Positions 60,301-64,000 of a stretch of 64,000 nt of DNA are shown here, one piece after another. The notes under the pieces were generated by a model. The model did no database searches. It was given only the letters and a program-made list of their open reading frames with translations, and had not been told where the DNA came from. Origin of the DNA: Rhyzopertha dominica. Its lineage: Eukaryota; Arthropoda; Insecta; Coleoptera; Bostrichidae. Numbering within the stretch: position 1 is the first letter of the stretch; every line of letters starts with the position of its first letter. A program made the position numbers and the translations under genes. The stretch spans positions 40,047,786 to 40,111,785 of the forward strand of contig QCXZ01000041.1 in the NCBI GenBank assembly GCA_025024175.1, read 5' to 3'.

Positions 60301-62227
60301 ACTATATGATATAGAAATTTTTTTAGTAATAATTTAAAAAAATATTTAGAGTAATTGAGTGCTCAAAATGTGCCCCAATTACTTAAATACACAATTCGGC
60401 CCTACTTAATGTCTTCCTGCTACAAACAAAATAAAATTTTGATTTAAGTGATTGCATTCATTTAAGAAATAAGAATATATTCTCCACATCTTCTAAATTA
60501 AAAGGGGACATATTATAAACCCTCTTCTTAAGATAGGGTAAACTTCAATGTCCGATATAATTGGTGGACCATGAGAGCGGGAAGTTATGAAAATATTATA
60601 TCATTACAATGCATAGGTTGCTGTGGATTTGCTTGACAAATTATCTGTCATTTTATGCCATTTAATAATCATGGAACAGTGGTTCGGCAAACGTTCTTTT
60701 GTAATAAAATCTTACTACAAAGATAATGATTGTGTGGTCGCAGCACAGCGGCAATTTGAACGTTGCCTGTCGTGGTCGAATTCCATCGGGCCATGTCATA
60801 AAGGAGTGGGTTCCTAAATTTTAAGATACTGGATCAGCTGAAAATGTCAAACATAAGGGACCAAACAGAAGTCTTGAAAACAGTGATCGTGTTGAAGCAT
60901 CTGTAGAATTTACTCCAGAACATTCAAGTCAAAAACAAAGCCAGGCCTTGGGCTTATCTAGGACTACTTCTCTTAGAATTTTGCACAAGGATCTCAATTT
61001 TCATCATTACAAAATCCAAATTGCCAAAGCATTGAAACCAGCAGATCTTCCTGTTCGCCTACATTTTGCTGAAATGATGCTGCTGCATCAACTTGATGTT
61101 CGCAATTTATGACTGTCTGGTGAAGCACATTTCCATTTATCTGGCTATACCAATAAATAGCCATTATTGGGCTTTGGAAAATCCACAAGAACTTCATCAA
61201 TAGCCGTTACACAGCCCAAAGGTAACAATATGGTGTGCAATATCTTTAATGGAAATCACAAGTCCCTTTTTTTTAGGATCACAATAAAAATGCTTTAACA
61301 TGATTAACCATTTCCATACACTGCAACTGAACATGTTTCCACAGCACATAGCTAGTTCCAGCAAGATGATGCTATTTCACATACTGCAAGCACATCAACG
61401 GATTCCATGCAAAGATTGTTTCCAGAAGTGCGCCCAAGATTACCAGATCTTAAGGCATGTGACTACTTCTTGTGGGGTTATCTAAGAAGCAAGGTGTTCA
61501 CTAACAAACCAGGAGATATTTGGGAGCTGAAAATAATGAAAATTCAGGAGAAAATTGCTAAATTCCATTGGAATTGTTGTATCGAGTTATGCAGAATTTC
61601 AATGTTCTGCTTTAAGAATGTATGTAGAGAAAAGAAGGCCATTTAGCAGGCATAACTATTAAGAAATAAAAATGGCTCACAATTATCTTGTTATTGCTAT
61701 AATTTGTTTTAATTAAATACAGTTACTTTCAAAAACATGTCATTTTCAAAACTTCCCACTTACACTTTAAAATAAGAATAAAAAAGTTACAATGAGGGTG
61801 AATAGCAAACTGAAACACTTGGTATTGAGTTAAAAGAATATAGGGAAAAAATTCTTAAAATATTGCTTAATACACAAAATGACTGCTTCGATCAGTAAAA
61901 TACTGGAAATATAACACTGAACTATTCTTATATATTCATTATTTAATTGAACATTCAAGCAGGTCAAAGTAGAAAAGAAATCTGACACCGAAGATAGGGC
62001 AATGTCAACTGAGACATCTACTCGTGATACGTCGGATCCTTCTGCTTTTATTTCAACGGAACCTCAAGATTTAGAGACCATGCTGTCGGTTAGAGGACAT
62101 CAGCACGTGGAAGTTTGTCGATGTTCCACAACAACTGCTCTTGCTCCACCACCCATACCACTGTGTGCTGCACCGGGGGCACATTGTCTTTGTTGCACCT
62201 GTAGCCAGCCTGGGCAGCCACCTTCTG
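57344..62227 (+). CDS. Unrecognised gene, first three predicted exons
   Basis: Exons 57344-57437, 57500-57651 and 61963-62227, all with GT/AG borders and consistent phase, give 170 residues and an open end. The product starts MVDGDLPTDEKRYQNKGVSI and continues LTVRHLRDHVRNVIDHMGPA. An acidic, Ser/Thr-rich stretch (NEESYYESTSLFSSIHTVKV, EKKSDTEDRAMSTETS) follows, then a Cys/Pro-rich region (EVCRCSTTTALAPPPIPLCA, AHCLCCTCSQPGQPPSG). It is mostly low-complexity, as in the disordered start of a larger protein. Intron 2 (4.3 kb) holds a fold-back element and a mariner remnant. A phase-1 donor at 62228 implies further exons beyond the window. Reading the first exon from the acceptor at 57305 in another frame gives only 27 residues before a stop. 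I do not recognise the family. Confidence 0.6.
58491..59773. mobile_element. Fold-back element of about 1.28 kb, no coding
   Basis: Long inverted ends start GTCCGCCACYTAAAACTCCC and continue through CAGGCTCGTATTTT and TTTAGGTACAACCTTAAG. Internal hairpins are repeated: CTGCGATGAGGCTAGTTTGG paired with CACGCACTAGCCTCATCGCA, near 58975-59030 and 59230-59300. The same modules form the inside of the hAT-bounded element at 4035-5339. It lies in intron 2 of the unrecognised gene. Confidence 0.75.
59774..60578. other. Intronic sequence, nothing recognised
   Basis: AT-rich sequence between the fold-back element and the mariner remnant. Confidence 0.5.
60579..61757 (+). mobile_element. Decayed Tc1/mariner-family element
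   Basis: The inverted ends GGGAAGTTATGAAAAT and GGGAAGTTTTGAAAAT bound a transposase with many stops and frameshifts. Recognisable parts in order: MEQWFGKRSFVIKSYYKDND (N-terminal HTH), LGLSRTTSLRILHKDLNFHH, YKIQIAKALKPADLPVRLHF and DYFLWGYLRSKVF (the LxxxDxFLWG end of the catalytic domain). This is the IS630/Tc1-mariner type with the DUF4817-like HTH. Inactive. Confidence 0.75.
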
Positions 62228-62691
62228 GTAAACAGTACTGTTTTTTGTTAAAAGATTAGAATCATTAACAAGCAAATTGTTCTTGGGTCAAATTGGACAC
62301 TTAGAGGTCAAGTTTTTTACCTAATGGAGATAGGCGAAAATTGACATCGATTCTGAGAGTCAATTCTAATAAGAAACTCAATGGTAACAACCGCAGTCTG
62401 ATATCTAACATAGTATCGGAAATAGAGGGCAATTTTCAAAAATCTGCATTTTGGGAATATGTGTAAATTTTTGCTGTTGGAAATTTTGAATTTCTGTAAA
62501 AACATTCCCAAAGCACTTTTTTGCGTAGATTCCAATGTCATTTTCAAAATGAGTACAGTGTCACGTGAAAAAGTTATCGGATCAAACTTAATTTTTTTAA
62601 ATAGCACATGCTGCATTTTTTATCTGGATAGAGTTTCGAATCACCATTCCAAAAATATAGCACACTTTGTGCTCTGCTTTGAACTACATAT

Positions 62692-62846
62692 GGCCGGTTT
62701 CATAAACACGGAATAATTTGATCGCGGTGTTAACCTCGGATCAAACCATGGCAACACCGCTAAGAATGGTTAAGATTCGTGGTTACCATGGTTTGATCCG
62801 AGGTTAACACCGTGATCAAACTCATCCGCGTTTGTGCAACTGGTCC
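62692..62846. mobile_element. Palindromic MITE of about 155 bp, copy 2
   Basis: The arms GGCCGGTTTCATAAACACGG and GGACCAGTTGCACAAACGCGG (inverted) continue through TTTGATC, CGGTGTTAACCTCGGATC and AAACCATGG, so the element folds on itself. The ends and length match the copy at 22287-22441, but the middle differs, so they are subfamilies of one group. Confidence 0.7.
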
Positions 62847-63049
62847 ATAGCTTTTCATACTTCTGCCTGTGCATACTTTGATACAGCGGTTCTAAAATTT
62901 AGTTGTAAAAATCGCTAGCCTGGGTTTGAATAAATAACTNCATATCAAAGGGATATTGTGTATTTACCGTATGTTATTTCTAATGTAATGTCTTTTTAAA
63001 TTTCCAATTGTTCCAAGAAATTAAGTTTTCCTTTTCTTTCACTACATAA

Positions 63050-63290
63050 GATTTTGTTGTTTTGATTTAAAGAATAATTATTTTTGATACAATGGTTAGT
63101 AAAGCTGTTGTGCTTTTATATAAGTTTATACTTGGAATGTGCTGTTTAATCCTATTTTTAGTGGCTTTACCTGATTGTCCCCTGTATAAAGTATCACATT
63201 GCATGTATTTTAATTCATAAATACCACTTTTATTTAATATATTTGTTTTAGACTTGTTATTAACTAGAAGATTCCCAGAATTACACTTGT
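63050..63290 (-). pseudogene. Penelope-like GIY-YIG remnant at the right edge
   Basis: The minus strand reads NKSGIYELKYMQCDTLYRGQ, then SGKATKNRIKQHIPSINLYK. This is the GIY-YIG endonuclease start (SGIYxLxCxxCxxxYIGQTxRxxxxRxxEH) with YIG changed to YRG. Upstream sequence is frameshifted and the RT is gone. It is a fourth Penelope-type lineage in this window. Confidence 0.7.
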
Positions 63291-64000
63291 TTATTATCTA
63301 TGTTATCTATTGAACCTATTTTTAAAACAATGTACAACATTCTTTGTATTAAAAAAGCTTTATAATAAAAAAAACATGGAAACTATGCAAAAGAAATTTC
63401 CACATATTAAAAATAAAGAATGTGGAGTAAATTCTGTTAGGTCAAGACAATTGTTAAAGCTGTCTAATAAAATATGTAAAGTACATTCAAACAATCAGCT
63501 TGTTTACAAGTTATTTAATTGATTCAGAATATTTCACAATGAGTGCACCTTCAAAAGCATTCAGGAATTTAAGTTTTGAATAATCTTATTTAACTTAGTA
63601 CCCATTGCTTCATGATATAAATTTTTTGAAAGCAAGCGTTTAGTTATTGTTTTCTCATTTTATAAATGTTCTAAGGGGAGTGATTCTAGTGCTTTGCCTG
63701 TAACTGTTAAGGTTGTTATATTTATTATAGGTAGGTTAAAAATGGAGTGTATAATTAGTTATATAAACCCTTAATTATTCTTTGTGAATCCATTAGCTGA
63801 AAAATATACAAGGTTAGCCAAAATGAATTAACTTTACTGGAAAATGTCTTTAACAAAAGTTTTTTTGATAATTATTTTTCATTGTTTAGCTTACTTTTTG
63901 TACATCATCACATTTTATTCATCGCAGCAACTTTTTTTAAATGGCAACTCGATTTGTATTGCTCTGTTTATCCTTGAAATGACCTGGTATTTTGAATGGT
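63291..64000. other. Right edge, nothing recognised
   Basis: AT-rich, probably intron of the unrecognised gene. The 70-codon frame at 63310-63522 has low complexity and no family features. Confidence 0.4.

Noticed and set aside
1..64000. CRISPR array, rRNA or tRNA genes, bacterial operons
   Set aside because: No regularly spaced repeats, no cloverleaf or rRNA-like sequence noticed, and all genes are intron-containing animal genes.

Overview
This is AT-rich eukaryotic DNA, almost certainly from an insect or other arthropod. The genes have introns with GT/AG borders, the conserved proteins are animal families (DHRSX, TMEM33, TRAPPC4, EI24, TBRG1, ZDHHC17/Hip14), and the space between exons is filled with animal transposons: Penelope-like elements, piggyBac, hAT, Tc1/mariner, non-LTR retrotransposons and MITEs. 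The species cannot be named from the sequence alone.

Host genes, left to right: a possible last exon of an unidentified gene (1226-1330, +); a DHRSX-like short-chain dehydrogenase (3542-9436, -, six exons); TMEM33 (11566-18220, +, five exons); TRAPPC4 (21070-21783, -, two exons); EI24/tank (23703-30652, +, six exons); TBRG1 (33799-36084, -, three exons); a predicted 45-residue two-exon protein (36876-37074, +); Hip14/ZDHHC17 (42032-51535, +, eight exons); and the first three exons of an unrecognised gene that probably runs off the right edge (57344-62227, +). Exon phases were followed through every junction of the six conserved genes, and each gives one open frame close to the usual family length. 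The genes alternate in divergent and convergent pairs. They share no pathway; several act in the ER/Golgi (TMEM33, EI24, TRAPPC4, Hip14, probably DHRSX).

The mobile DNA is the notable part. A 3.4 kb near-perfect palindrome (37527-40934) is a head-to-head pair of 5'-truncated Penelope-like elements, each coding for a reverse transcriptase with a GIY-YIG domain. At least three other Penelope-type remnants occur (43.58-44.77, 49.3-49.9 and 63.05-63.29 kb), plus short non-coding relatives. Hammerhead-ribozyme folds can be drawn by hand at three of these elements; two have the canonical CTGATGA core. A complete, apparently intact piggyBac (54455-56978) keeps its TTAA duplication, terminal repeats, three internal 16-bp palindromes and a transposase gene with one intron. 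Three hAT-type elements with 8-bp target duplications, a fold-back family with two copies, nested MITEs in a shared promoter region, a Crypton-like recombinase in two pieces, and two unclassified dispersed repeat families fill much of the remaining non-coding DNA.
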